64,000 bases of DNA from an uncultured Halomonas sp. Lineage in GTDB: Bacteria; Pseudomonadota; Gammaproteobacteria; Pseudomonadales; Halomonadaceae. Made by a program: the position numbers and the translations under genes. How positions within the stretch are numbered: the stretch's first letter is position 1; each line of letters begins with the position of its first letter. Below, one piece after another: positions 54,461 through 64,000 of this stretch. Below the pieces are notes generated by a model. The model was not told where the DNA came from. It saw only the letters and a program-made list of their open reading frames with translations, and did no database searches. The DNA is taken from contig NZ_CANLTC010000012.1 of the NCBI RefSeq assembly GCF_947493865.1, positions 1 to 64,000 of the forward strand. Reading direction: 5' to 3'.

Positions 54461-55567
54461 TCAGCGCTTAGGCTGCTGCTGGGTAATACAGTGAATATTG
54501 CCGCCTCCCAGTAGAATCTCGCGCGCCGGCACGCCGATGATGCGCCTGCTCGGGAAGAGGGCTTCGAGGATGGCCTTGGCTTCATCGTCGTGGGTAGGGT
54601 CGAGCAATGGCATGACGACGACCGAGTTGCCGATGTAGAAATTGACGTAGGAGCCGGCCATGCGATCGCCGGGCTGGCGGGGTTTCGAGCCGCTCAGACG
54701 ATCGACGCCGCTGGCTTCCGTATCGGCGATGGTCAGTGGCCCCGGCTGGGGCAGTAAATGAACCTTGAGGCGGCGCTCCTGGGCGTCCGTAACGCTCTCC
54801 AGAATCTCCCGCGCCTCCTGGCAAATGGCATGCTGCGGGTCGTTCTCGTCCTCGGTCCAGGTCAATGCCACCTCGCCGGGCGCGATGAAACAGCACAGGT
54901 TGTCGATGTGACCATCGGTCTCGTCCTGATAACAGCCCCGTGGCAACCAGATGATCTTGCGCACACCGAGGAAGTCGCAAAGCAGTCGTTCAATATCCCT
55001 CTTGCTCCACTCCGGGTTGCGATTGGGGTTGAGCAGGCACTCCTCGGTGGTGATCAGTGTGCCTTCGCCATCCACATGGATAGCCCCGCCTTCTAATACC
55101 AACGGCGAGATGAAACGCTCGATTCCCAGTATCTCGGCGATTTTCAGGCGAATGCGCCGATCCTTGTCCCAGGGGAAGTAGAGCCCGCCGTTGAGACCGC
55201 CCCAGGCATTGAACTCCCAATCCACCATTGCCAATCGGCCATCCGGGTGAGTGAGGAAGGTCGGGCCGACATCGCGCATCCAGGCGTCGTTGCTCGACAG
55301 TTCGACCACGCGAACGTGGGCGGGCAGATGGTAGCGGGCATTCTCGTACTGATCGTCGTTGACCCCGACGAATACCGTCTCGCTTTCGGCGATGGCGCTG
55401 GCTACCGCGACAAAGGCCTCTTGCGCCGGCTTGGCTCCGTAACGCCAGTTGTCCGGACGCTGCGGCCACAGCATCCAGCAGGCGTCATGGGGCGCAAACT
55501 CCGCAGGCATGGTAAAGCCGAGTTCGGTGGGTGTCGAGGCGCGGTTTTGAGAGCTGATGTCGGTCAT
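54461..55567 (-). CDS. aguA: Agmatine deiminase
   Basis: Converts agmatine to N-carbamoylputrescine and ammonia in polyamine metabolism. 368 residues of guanidino-group deiminase fold: FAPHDACWMLWPQRPDNWRYGAKPAQ, SSNDAWMRDVGPTF, VLEGGAIHVDGEGTLITTEECLLNPNRNP, GHIDNLCCFI and the catalytic Cys near the end in LGGGNIHCIT. Start ATG 55567 (MTDISSQNRAS); the frame continues 20 codons upstream to 55627 without family-like sequence. It converges on the arabinan-type operon. Confidence 0.95.
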   Translation of the reverse strand: MTDISSQNRASTPTELGFTMPAEFAPHDACWMLWPQRPDNWRYGAKPAQEAFVAVASAIAESETVFVGVNDDQYENARYHLPAHVRVVELSSNDAWMRDVGPTFLTHPDGRLAMVDWEFNAWGGLNGGLYFPWDKDRRIRLKIAEILGIERFISPLVLEGGAIHVDGEGTLITTEECLLNPNRNPEWSKRDIERLLCDFLGVRKIIWLPRGCYQDETDGHIDNLCCFIAPGEVALTWTEDENDPQHAICQEAREILESVTDAQERRLKVHLLPQPGPLTIADTEASGVDRLSGSKPRQPGDRMAGSYVNFYIGNSVVVMPLLDPTHDDEAKAILEALFPSRRIIGVPAREILLGGGNIHCITQQQPKR

Positions 55568-55802
55568 GGCGGTCGCGAGACGGTCGAGTGGAGTTCCAGC
55601 TTTACATACTGCCGACGAAGGCGCCATGGTACGTTTTATTCAACGTTTAAGGCTGGCCGACAACACCTGGCAAATGTCGGCGCCTTGAAAAAACGTAAGG
55701 CAATGACCACAAACAATGAATATTGAGTCGACGGCAGCTCAGCGTTGAGTCTGGTGACCTGCTAGGCTGTAGAAAATGCGATCAACGACACAGGAGGTGA
55801 CA

Positions 55803-56426
55803 ATGAAGCTGACCATACAGGGTATTCAGGATCAGCAGCCCATTCCCGAGACGTTTGCGTTCGGCGTGCCCGGCGATGGTGAGCCCATGGCAACGGGACC
55901 GAACCGCAATCCCGCCCTTACCTGGGAAGGCGCCCCGGAGAATACGAAAAGCTATGCCATCATCGTGGTGGACCCGGACGTGCCCGAGGATGCCAGCGAT
56001 GCCAATCAACCCGGCAAGATGCTGGCGGCGGATCTCAAGCGGCGTAACTTCTATCACTGGGTATTGGTGGATATCCCGGTCAAGACTAGCGCCATCGAGG
56101 AAGGCGCGGATTCAGACGGCGTCACGCCGCATGGCAAGGAGCCCGGCCCGAGTGAACTCGGCCTGCGCGGCATCAACTCCTTTACCGACTTCCTCGCCGG
56201 CGATCCGGACATGGAAGGCACCTACGGCGGCTATGACGGCCCCTGCCCGCCCTGGAACGACGAGCGTATCCACCATTATCATTTCACCGTCTACGCGCTG
56301 GACGTGGAAACGCTGGGGCTGAATGGCGAGTTCACCGGTGTGGAAGCCGAGAAGGCGCTGCAGGATCATGTGCTGGACAAGGCTACGGTGACCGGGACTT
56401 ATACGCTGAATCCCGCACTGCGTTAA
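55803..56426 (+). CDS. YbhB/YbcL (Raf kinase inhibitor-like, PEBP) family protein
   Basis: 207 residues. PEBP fold: NPALTWEGAPENTKSYAIIVVDPDVPED, FYHWVLVDIP, YDGPCPPWNDERIHHYHFTVYALD and a final TVTGTYTLNPALR. The phosphatidylethanolamine-binding pocket residues DPDxP and GPCPP are present. Its biological role in bacteria is unclear. ATG 55803 has AGGAGG 6 bases upstream. Confidence 0.92.
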   Translation: MKLTIQGIQDQQPIPETFAFGVPGDGEPMATGPNRNPALTWEGAPENTKSYAIIVVDPDVPEDASDANQPGKMLAADLKRRNFYHWVLVDIPVKTSAIEEGADSDGVTPHGKEPGPSELGLRGINSFTDFLAGDPDMEGTYGGYDGPCPPWNDERIHHYHFTVYALDVETLGLNGEFTGVEAEKALQDHVLDKATVTGTYTLNPALR

Positions 56427-56444
56427 GCGTAGCCCGTATCGCAA

Positions 56445-56480
56445 AACGGCCTTTGCTCATGAAAAAGCGAAGGCCGTTTC
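56445..56480. terminator. Bidirectional terminator between the PEBP gene and tdh
   Basis: AAACGGCCTTTGC (56445-56457) pairs with GCGAAGGCCGTTT (56468-56480) around a loop. The stem ends in TTT on the plus strand and its complement on the minus strand. It serves the two convergent genes. Confidence 0.75.
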
Positions 56481-56530
56481 GTTGCGCTGTAAAGTTCTAG
56501 TTGCGCGATCGTCACGAGCGCAGCCTCTTT

Positions 56531-57552
56531 TCACGTCCAGTCGAGTACGACCTTGCCCGATTTCCCCGACCCCATCACCTCGAAACCTTTCTCGAAATCG
56601 TCGATGCCAAAACGATGGGTGATGATCGGGCTCAGATCGAGGCCGGACTGAATGAGGCTTGCCATCTTGTACCAGGTCTCGAACATCTCGCGGCCGTAGA
56701 TGCCCTTGATGGTCAGGCCCTTGAAGATCACCTTGGTCCAGTCGATGGCCATTTCCTTGGGTGGAATGCCGAGCATGGCGATCTTGCCGCCGTGATTGAT
56801 GACATCGAGCATCTCCGCCACCGCCGAAGTCACCCCGGACATCTCCAGCACCACGTCGAAGCCTTCGCTCATGTCCAGATCCGCCATCACGTCCTGCAAC
56901 TTTTCCCGCGAGACGTTGACGGTGCGGGTCGCCCCCATCTTCTTTGCCAGATCCAGGCGGTAGTCGTTGACGTCGGTGATCACTACATGTCGAGCGCCGA
57001 TATGGCGAATTACGGCGGCAGCCATGATGCCAATGGGCCCAGCGCCGGTAATCAGCACGTCCTCGCCGACCACATCGAAGGCGAGTGCCGTGTGCACCGC
57101 GTTGCCGAAGGGGTCGAAGATCGCCGCCAGCTCGTCGGTAACCTCGTCCGGGAGCTTGAACAGGTTGTAAGCCGGAAGCGTCATGTATTCGGCGAAAGCG
57201 CCAGGGCGATTGACCCCCACCCCAACGCTATTGCGGCACAGGTGCCGGCGCCCGGCGCGACAGTTGCGACAATGGCCACAGGTCACGTGCCCTTCACCGG
57301 AAACCCGGTCTCCCACCTCAAAGCCCCGAACCTCTTCACCCAGGGCGACGATCTCGCCGGAGTATTCGTGGCCGGTGATCATCGGTACCGGCACGGTGTT
57401 CTGAGACCAGTCGTCCCATTGATAGATGTGCATGTCGGTGCCGCAGATGGCGGTGCGATGAATCTTGATCAGCACGTCGTTGTGGCCGATTTCCGGCACC
57501 GGTGCATCGATCATCCAGATGCCGGTTTCCGGCTTGAGTTTCGCTAGTGCTT

Positions 57553-57556
<4 letters not shown>
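56531..57556 (-). CDS. tdh: L-threonine 3-dehydrogenase
   Basis: Oxidises threonine to 2-amino-3-ketobutyrate with NAD+. 341 residues of zinc alcohol-dehydrogenase fold: catalytic zinc Cys in [16 protein letters not shown] (C38), [12 protein letters not shown], the structural zinc cluster [15 protein letters not shown] (about 93-107) and Rossmann [14 protein letters not shown]. The start overlaps the kbl stop as ATGA, so the two pathway steps are coupled. Confidence 0.97.
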
Positions 57557-58746
<1,190 letters not shown>

Positions 58747-58840
58747 GGTGATTGACTCCTTGTCAGTAGGCCGAATGAAAAGTCTGTGCCTGGCGGCACC
58801 CGTCTGACAGATGACACCTGGTCGTCGAGCCGGTAAAGGT

Positions 58841-59956
58841 TCAGTTCAGTGACTTGCGCAGCCGCGACAGGGCGATAGTAAAGAATAGACCGCCAATGAC
58901 CGCCAGCGCCAACAGCTGGGGCCAGACGATGGCGAGTCCCGCACCGCGAAAGAGTATTGCCTGGGCCAGCTCGATGAAATGGGTGGTGGGCGCCGCCAGC
59001 ATGATGTTCTGGATGGCTTCCGGCATGCTTTCTCGCGGCGACTGCCCCCCGGAAAGAATCTGCAGGGGGATCAGCACCAGGATGATCAAGAGCCCCAGCT
59101 GGGGCATCGAGCGGGCCACGGTGCCGAAGAAGATGCCCATGGAGGTGGTGGCGAACAAGTGCAGCGCCGCCCCCAGCAGGAACAGCCACAGGGAACCCGC
59201 AAGGGGTATGTTCAGCCAGGTTTGCACCACGAAACGCAGGGCAAAGGCGGAGGCCAGCAGCACTACCAGCCCCATGGACCACACCTTGGCGATCATGATC
59301 TCCACCGGGGTCACCGGCATGACCAGCAGGTGTTCGATGGTGCCGTGCTCGCGCTCGCGAATCAGAGCAGCGCCGGTCAGGATGATCGAAAGCATGGTGA
59401 TCTGATCTATCACGGAATTCACCGCGCCGAACCAACTGCGATCCAGGTTGGGGTTGTAGTTCATGCGCACCACCGCCTCCACCGGTAGCGCATCCTGCCC
59501 GGCATAGCGCTGCAGAAAACCGGAGGTTTCGCTATTGACGATCTGCTGGATGTGCCCGGCGCCGGTGAAGGCCTGGCTGACCTGGGTGGCGTCGACGTTG
59601 AGCTGGATCGCGGGGTGCTGGCCCGCCAGCAGGTCGCGCTGAAAATTCGGCGGAATGTTCAGGGTGAAGGTGTAGAGCCCTTCGTCCATGCCGGTGTCCA
59701 TCTGGGCATGGGTGATGGGCTTGGGCGGCAGGAAATAGGGCAGCTGAAAGGCGTCGAGAATGCGATAGGAAAGCGGCGACGGATCCTCGTTGACCACCCC
59801 GATGGTGGCTCTGAAAGGCGCCTCGGGCACCGCGGTGGCGCTGGAGTACACGTTGAAGCTGAAGGCGTAGACGATCAACAGCACCAAGGCAGGATCGCGG
59901 CTCAGGCTGCGTAGCTCCTTGATGCCGAGTTGAAGAATATTGGTGAGGGTGCGCAT
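58841..59956 (-). CDS. yhhJ: ABC-2 permease, YhhJ-like
   Basis: 371 residues. One N-terminal helix, a periplasmic domain of about 140 residues, then five helices with the ABC-2 signature [29 protein letters not shown]. It follows the rbbA-like gene by a single base. This is the permease YhhJ of the YhiI-RbbA-YhhJ system, whose cargo is uncertain. Last gene of the operon. Confidence 0.9.
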   Translation of the reverse strand: MRTLTNILQLGIKELRSLSRDPALVLLIVYAFSFNVYSSATAVPEAPFRATIGVVNEDPSPLSYRILDAFQLPYFLPPKPITHAQMDTGMDEGLYTFTLNIPPNFQRDLLAGQHPAIQLNVDATQVSQAFTGAGHIQQIVNSETSGFLQRYAGQDALPVEAVVRMNYNPNLDRSWFGAVNSVIDQITMLSIILTGAALIREREHGTIEHLLVMPVTPVEIMIAKVWSMGLVVLLASAFALRFVVQTWLNIPLAGSLWLFLLGAALHLFATTSMGIFFGTVARSMPQLGLLIILVLIPLQILSGGQSPRESMPEAIQNIMLAAPTTHFIELAQAILFRGAGLAIVWPQLLALAVIGGLFFTIALSRLRKSLN

Positions 59957-59957
59957 G

Positions 59958-62723
59958 TCATTTTTCCTGCTGTCTGAGACCGGCGATGCTGAGCAGCAGC
60001 AGCACAGGAATAGTGATCAACAAGGGAATGAGATACGGATAGAGATCCGCCATGCCCAGTGCCTTGGCGAACACCCCGCGGCTGATGATCAGAAAGTGGG
60101 CGGTCGGATAGATCTCGCCGATCAACGCACCGACGCCTTCCATGGCGGACACCGGATGGAGCATGCCGGAGAACTGTACCGCAGGGATCAAGGTGGCGAT
60201 CATGGTGCCGAAGATGGCGGCGATCTGACTGTTGAGCACCGAAGACATCAAAAGCCCGAGCCCCGTGGCGCAGAATATGTACAGGAGTCCGGCGATCGCC
60301 AGGGTCAGAAAACTGCCTTTGATCGGCACACCGAACACGAATACCGCCAAGGCTACCATTATCAGGAAGTTCACCATCCCCAACGCCACGTAGGGCAGCT
60401 GCTTGCCCAGCAGGAATTCCGTGCGGGTCACCGGGGTAACGTAGAAGTTGGTGATCGAGCCCATCTCCTTTTCCCGCACCACCCCGAGGGCGGTGAGCAT
60501 TGCCGGAATCATCATCAACAGCATGGGAATTACCGCCGGCACCATGGCGGGCAGGCTCTGCACGTCTGGGTTGTAGCGGTAGCGCAGCGCCACCTCTGCG
60601 GAGACCGGATTGACGCCGACCGGTGCGCGTCGGGCGAGCTGTTTCAGGTAATCCATGTGAATGCCCTGAACATAACCCTTGACCGTGTCCGCGCGGCTGG
60701 GCATCGAGCCATCGACCCATATGGCGATTTCTGGATTGGCGCCGCGCTTGAGATCGCGTCCAAACCCCGGCGGAATCACCACTCCCAGGCTGATCTCGCC
60801 GGTACGCATGCGTTCATCGAGCTGATTGATATTGGCAAGCGGTGGCTGCTCGATGAAATAGCGCGATCCTGCCAGGTTCAAGGCGTATTCATGGCTGGTA
60901 GTGGTCTGGTCGTAGTCGAGTACCGCATAGGGCAGGTCTTCCACGTCCATGCTGATGCCGTAACCCATGATGAACATCAGGATCACGCTTCCCAGCAGGG
61001 CGAGCACCCCGCGCACCGGGTCCCGGCGCAGCTCCATGGCTTCCCGACTGGCGTAGCTGTAAAGTCGCAGGAAACTGAAACGCTTGGGCGCCACCGTTTG
61101 AGAGGTCTGCTCCGAGGCTGATTCCGTTGCCGTTGCGGGGGCCTTCAGAGGTGGGTCCGGATCCACATCAGCTGCATCGTCGCTGGCCTGTTCGAGATAA
61201 GTAATGAAGGCGGCTTCTAGCGTTGGGGCGTTCTGCTTTTCCTGCAGCGCCGCCGGCGTATCGCTATCCAGCACCTTGCCTGCATGCATCATCGACATGC
61301 GATCGCAGCGCAGCGCCTCGTTCATGAAGTGGGTGGAGATGAAGATGGTGACGCGTTCTTCCCGGGACATGTAGATCAGCAGTTCCCAGAAGTTGTCCCG
61401 GGCCACCGGGTCGACCCCGGAGGTCGGCTCGTCGAGAATCAATATTTCCGGCTTGTGAATCACCGCCACCGCCAGGGACAGGCGCTGGCGTACCCCCAGG
61501 GGCAAGCTCATGGGCAGGCTGTCCACCACGGGTTCGAGCGAAAAGCGCTCAAGCATTTCCTCGATGCGCGGTTCACGTTCCTCTTCGGGAATCTGATACA
61601 GGCGCGCATGCAGTTCAAGGTTCTGACGCACCGTCAGCTCGCCGTACAGGGAGAACGCCTGGGACATGTAGCCGACCCGCTGACGAATCTCCAGGTCGCT
61701 CGGGTCCACCGGCTGGCCGAACAGCCAGGCTTCGCCCTCGCTGAAGGGTAGAAGGCCAGTCAGCATCTTCATGGTAGTGGACTTGCCGCAGCCGTTGGAA
61801 CCGAGAAAGCCGAAGATCTCGCCGCGTTCGATGCGAAAACTGACGTGATCCACCGCGGTAAAGTCGCCAAATCTTTTGGTCAGATCATGGGCCTCGATGG
61901 CAATCTCGTCGCTGGATTCACGTGGGGGTATTTTCACCTTGCGGTGCTGCGACCGCTTGGCTTCCGGTAGCAGGGCAATGAAGGCGGCCTCGAGATTCTC
62001 GCTGTCGGTGCGCTCAAGCAGCGCTTTTGGGGTGCCGGTAGCAAGAATCTTCCCGGCATCCATGGCTACCAGCCAGTCAAAACGCTCCGCCTCATCCATG
62101 TAGGCGGTAGCCACCAGCACGCTCATACGGGGTCGCTGGCGGCGAATCCGCGCGATCAAATCCCAGAACTGGTTGCGCGCCAGAGGATCGACCCCGGTAG
62201 TCGGTTCGTCAAGGATCAGAAGGTCCGGATCATGAATCAAGGCACAGCACAGTCCAAGCTTTTGTTTCATACCGCCGGACAGCTTGCCCGCCGGGCGCTC
62301 CGTGAATTTTTCAAGCCCGGTGCTGCGGGTCAAATCTTCGATGCGGCGATCCCGCTCCGGCTTGTCCTGACCGAACAGCCGGCCGAAGAACTCGAGGTTT
62401 TCTCGCACGCTCAGGGTGGGATAGAGATTCTTGCCCAGGCCCTGGGGCATGTAAGCGATCAGCGGGCAATAGATGCGCCGGTGCTCCGCATCCGCCATGT
62501 CGCCGCCGAGCACCAAGACGCTGCCCTGTTGAATGCGCCGGGCGCCGGAAACCAGCGCCATCAGGCTCGACTTGCCGACCCCGTCCGGGCCGATCAAGCC
62601 CACCATTCGACCCATGGGGATATCGAGACTCAGGTCGTCCAATGCCTTGACCTTGCCTTTGCGAACGCTGCCGTACGCCAGGGTGACGTTCTTCAGGCTG
62701 GCGACACTTTCCTGAGCTGCCAT
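59958..62723 (-). CDS. rbbA: RbbA: fused double ATPase / ABC-2 permease
   Basis: 921 residues. Two ABC ATPase domains: the first with GPDGVGKS (45-52), the LSGGMKQK signature and [13 protein letters not shown]; the second with GSNGCGKST (about 310) and [14 protein letters not shown]. From about residue 560 it continues into an ABC-2 permease ([30 protein letters not shown]). E. coli RbbA of the same layout (911 residues) is called a ribosome-associated ATPase. It overlaps the HlyD-family gene by one base. Confidence 0.94.
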   Translation of the reverse strand: MAAQESVASLKNVTLAYGSVRKGKVKALDDLSLDIPMGRMVGLIGPDGVGKSSLMALVSGARRIQQGSVLVLGGDMADAEHRRIYCPLIAYMPQGLGKNLYPTLSVRENLEFFGRLFGQDKPERDRRIEDLTRSTGLEKFTERPAGKLSGGMKQKLGLCCALIHDPDLLILDEPTTGVDPLARNQFWDLIARIRRQRPRMSVLVATAYMDEAERFDWLVAMDAGKILATGTPKALLERTDSENLEAAFIALLPEAKRSQHRKVKIPPRESSDEIAIEAHDLTKRFGDFTAVDHVSFRIERGEIFGFLGSNGCGKSTTMKMLTGLLPFSEGEAWLFGQPVDPSDLEIRQRVGYMSQAFSLYGELTVRQNLELHARLYQIPEEEREPRIEEMLERFSLEPVVDSLPMSLPLGVRQRLSLAVAVIHKPEILILDEPTSGVDPVARDNFWELLIYMSREERVTIFISTHFMNEALRCDRMSMMHAGKVLDSDTPAALQEKQNAPTLEAAFITYLEQASDDAADVDPDPPLKAPATATESASEQTSQTVAPKRFSFLRLYSYASREAMELRRDPVRGVLALLGSVILMFIMGYGISMDVEDLPYAVLDYDQTTTSHEYALNLAGSRYFIEQPPLANINQLDERMRTGEISLGVVIPPGFGRDLKRGANPEIAIWVDGSMPSRADTVKGYVQGIHMDYLKQLARRAPVGVNPVSAEVALRYRYNPDVQSLPAMVPAVIPMLLMMIPAMLTALGVVREKEMGSITNFYVTPVTRTEFLLGKQLPYVALGMVNFLIMVALAVFVFGVPIKGSFLTLAIAGLLYIFCATGLGLLMSSVLNSQIAAIFGTMIATLIPAVQFSGMLHPVSAMEGVGALIGEIYPTAHFLIISRGVFAKALGMADLYPYLIPLLITIPVLLLLSIAGLRQQEK

Positions 62724-63799
62724 TACGGCCTCACGTTGATCTTGAGTTCTTCAGGCCATTCCAGATCGTCGTCGAGTTTGACGTAGGCCACCCCAGGCAG
62801 GCCGGTCTTGACCTGCTCCACGTATTTCATCAGCAGATCCGGATCCAGCCGCGCCTTGACCCGGAACATCAACTTCTCGCGTTCGTTTTCGGTTTCCACG
62901 GTCTTGGGAGTGAACTGGGCGACGCTGGCCACGAAGCTGATACGCGCCGGCACCACATAATCCGGGATCGCATCGAGCACGATGTGCGCCGAATCATGGA
63001 TGCCGACTCGGCCCACATCCCGGGTCGGCAGGAAGAAGGTCATATAGACGTCGGTCAGATCCACCAGGTTTAGGATCTTGGCGCCGGCGCCCAGTACCTC
63101 GCCGGGCTGGGCAATACGGTACTGCACCCGGGCCACGCGATCCGCTTTCAGTTCGCTATCGTCGATGTCCGCCTGGACGCGGGAAACGGCTGCTTTTGCG
63201 GCTTCGATGGTGGACTCGGCCTCGACCACCTGGGAGCGTGCAGATTCGATGCCCGCTTCCGCGGACAGCACCTGGGAGCGCGCTGCCGCAAGTGCCGCCT
63301 CGGCGCTCTGCCGGCCCGCCAGATCATCATCGAGCTGCTGACGTGAAAGGGCGTTGCGTTCCACCAGGGTAGCGGAGCGCTGATAGCGCTTCTGGGCGGC
63401 GTCGAGCTCTGCCTGGCGCTGTTTGACCACGGATTTGGCGGTCTCGTGTTCACTCTTGCGCTGGGCCACCACGCTGCGAGCCGTGTTCAGGGCGTTTTGC
63501 GCCTGGCGTGCCTGTGCGCTGGCCTGGGCCAGTTCGGCTTCCAGGGTGTCGGTGTTCATGCGCGCGATCACCTGCCCTGGCTCGACAAAATCCCCTTCGT
63601 CCACCAGCACTTCCATCAATCGTCCGGGAAGCTTGGTGGCCACATCGATCTCGGTGGCCTCGATGCGACCATTGCCGCTGGCAAAGCCTTCGGGGAGTCC
63701 CTCGGGCTTGTACATCTGCCAGGCCAGCAGCGCCAGTACAGCGACGATGCCAGCGACAATCGATAGCTTGATGAGGGATTTTCTGTTCGCATGCTTCAT
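62723..63799 (-). CDS. yhiI: HlyD-family membrane-fusion protein, YhiI-like
   Basis: 358 residues: a single N-terminal membrane anchor (about 8-25), a lipoyl half-motif ([37 protein letters not shown]), a long alanine- and glutamine-rich coiled coil (about 80-200), and a second lipoyl/beta-barrel part ([30 protein letters not shown]). It is the periplasmic adaptor of the exporter whose other subunits follow. ATG 63799 is used for its position before the basic N-terminus and anchor. Confidence 0.92.
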   Translation of the reverse strand: MKHANRKSLIKLSIVAGIVAVLALLAWQMYKPEGLPEGFASGNGRIEATEIDVATKLPGRLMEVLVDEGDFVEPGQVIARMNTDTLEAELAQASAQARQAQNALNTARSVVAQRKSEHETAKSVVKQRQAELDAAQKRYQRSATLVERNALSRQQLDDDLAGRQSAEAALAAARSQVLSAEAGIESARSQVVEAESTIEAAKAAVSRVQADIDDSELKADRVARVQYRIAQPGEVLGAGAKILNLVDLTDVYMTFFLPTRDVGRVGIHDSAHIVLDAIPDYVVPARISFVASVAQFTPKTVETENEREKLMFRVKARLDPDLLMKYVEQVKTGLPGVAYVKLDDDLEWPEELKINVRP

Positions 63800-63907
63800 T
63801 GCATTGTTCCTGTCGCTCAAAGGTGGCTCAGTAGTGGTCCAATAAAATTAGCCGACAAACGTTGTCATTCAGTCTAGCGCCTATGCACGACCACCGCTTG
63901 ATGTAGG

Positions 63908-64000
63908 TCAGCTTCCGATATGCGCGTCGATATTGGCAAGACCCCAGCTCACCAGCTGCCCACTGAGATCGTCCGCTGCTCGACCGAAGGCATCGACAAC
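63908..64000 (-). CDS. C-terminal end of a minus-strand gene (partial)
   Basis: The last 30 codons, running off the right edge, read VVDAFGRAADDLSGQLVSWG and then LANIDAHIGS before TGA 63908-63910. The amphipathic helix could be the C-terminal end of a transport-auxiliary lipoprotein or a regulator, but too little is visible to decide. It lies upstream of the yhiI-like gene on the same strand, with about 108 bases between. Confidence 0.5.
   Translation of the reverse strand, partial: VVDAFGRAADDLSGQLVSWGLANIDAHIGS

Noticed and set aside
59940..61121. 393-residue plus-strand ORF opposite rbbA
   Set aside because: Shadow of the rbbA coding strand; very His- and Gln-rich and without domains.

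Overview
The window looks like a chromosomal segment of a halophilic gammaproteobacterium of the Halomonadaceae (Halomonas-like). The evidence is moderately high GC with typical gammaproteobacterial gene pairs (epd-pgk, glnE-ilvE, kbl-tdh), a BCCT-family osmolyte transporter, a complete pqq operon and a yhiI-rbbA-yhhJ efflux operon. This assignment rests on gene content and protein character only; no search was run. I saw no rRNA, tRNA or CRISPR array.

Layout. 0-7 kb is accessory DNA: a large protein whose 5' end carries an in-frame stop, then a 1521-residue nuclease-STAND NTPase that looks like an antiphage sensor, then the 3' remnant of an IS30-family transposase. 7-28 kb is mostly housekeeping: dgt, an RNase T2-like protein, a NERD protein, a sirtuin, a beta-barrel outer-membrane protein, a YciH/SUI1 factor, a YieH-like phosphatase, small envelope proteins, an EamA transporter, pgk and epd, acuI, dgkA, a mocA/xdhC pair, glnE and ilvE. 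A 0.7 kb AT-rich gap follows ilvE and holds a candidate minus-strand small RNA. 28-34.4 kb is the pqqABCDEF operon on the minus strand, including the 23-residue pqqA. 34.5-39 kb holds a potassium channel, two PepSY-type periplasmic proteins and an OmpR-type two-component system. A MITE-like element abuts the ribosome binding site of transaldolase. 40-48.5 kb holds azlCD, a flavin monooxygenase, a YqaA-type membrane protein, the BCCT transporter, a PhzF-like protein, an MFS exporter and an extensin-like protein.

48.5-54.4 kb is the most interesting region. A decayed 3' fragment of guaA is followed by a tightly overlapping six-gene operon. It encodes a UbiA-type phosphoribosyltransferase, a flippase-like protein, a DprE1-like oxidase, a DprE2-like reductase, a HAD phosphatase and an AT-rich polytopic membrane protein. 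Together these form a plausible polyprenyl-phosphate-D-arabinofuranose pathway, as in mycobacterial arabinan synthesis, ending in a candidate GT-C glycosyltransferase. Base composition drops abruptly in the middle of the phosphatase gene, which suggests a recombination junction and a swapped terminal transferase. 54.4-64 kb returns to core functions: agmatine deiminase, a PEBP-family protein, the kbl-tdh threonine degradation operon, and the yhiI-rbbA-yhhJ export operon, preceded at the window edge by the last codons of another minus-strand gene.
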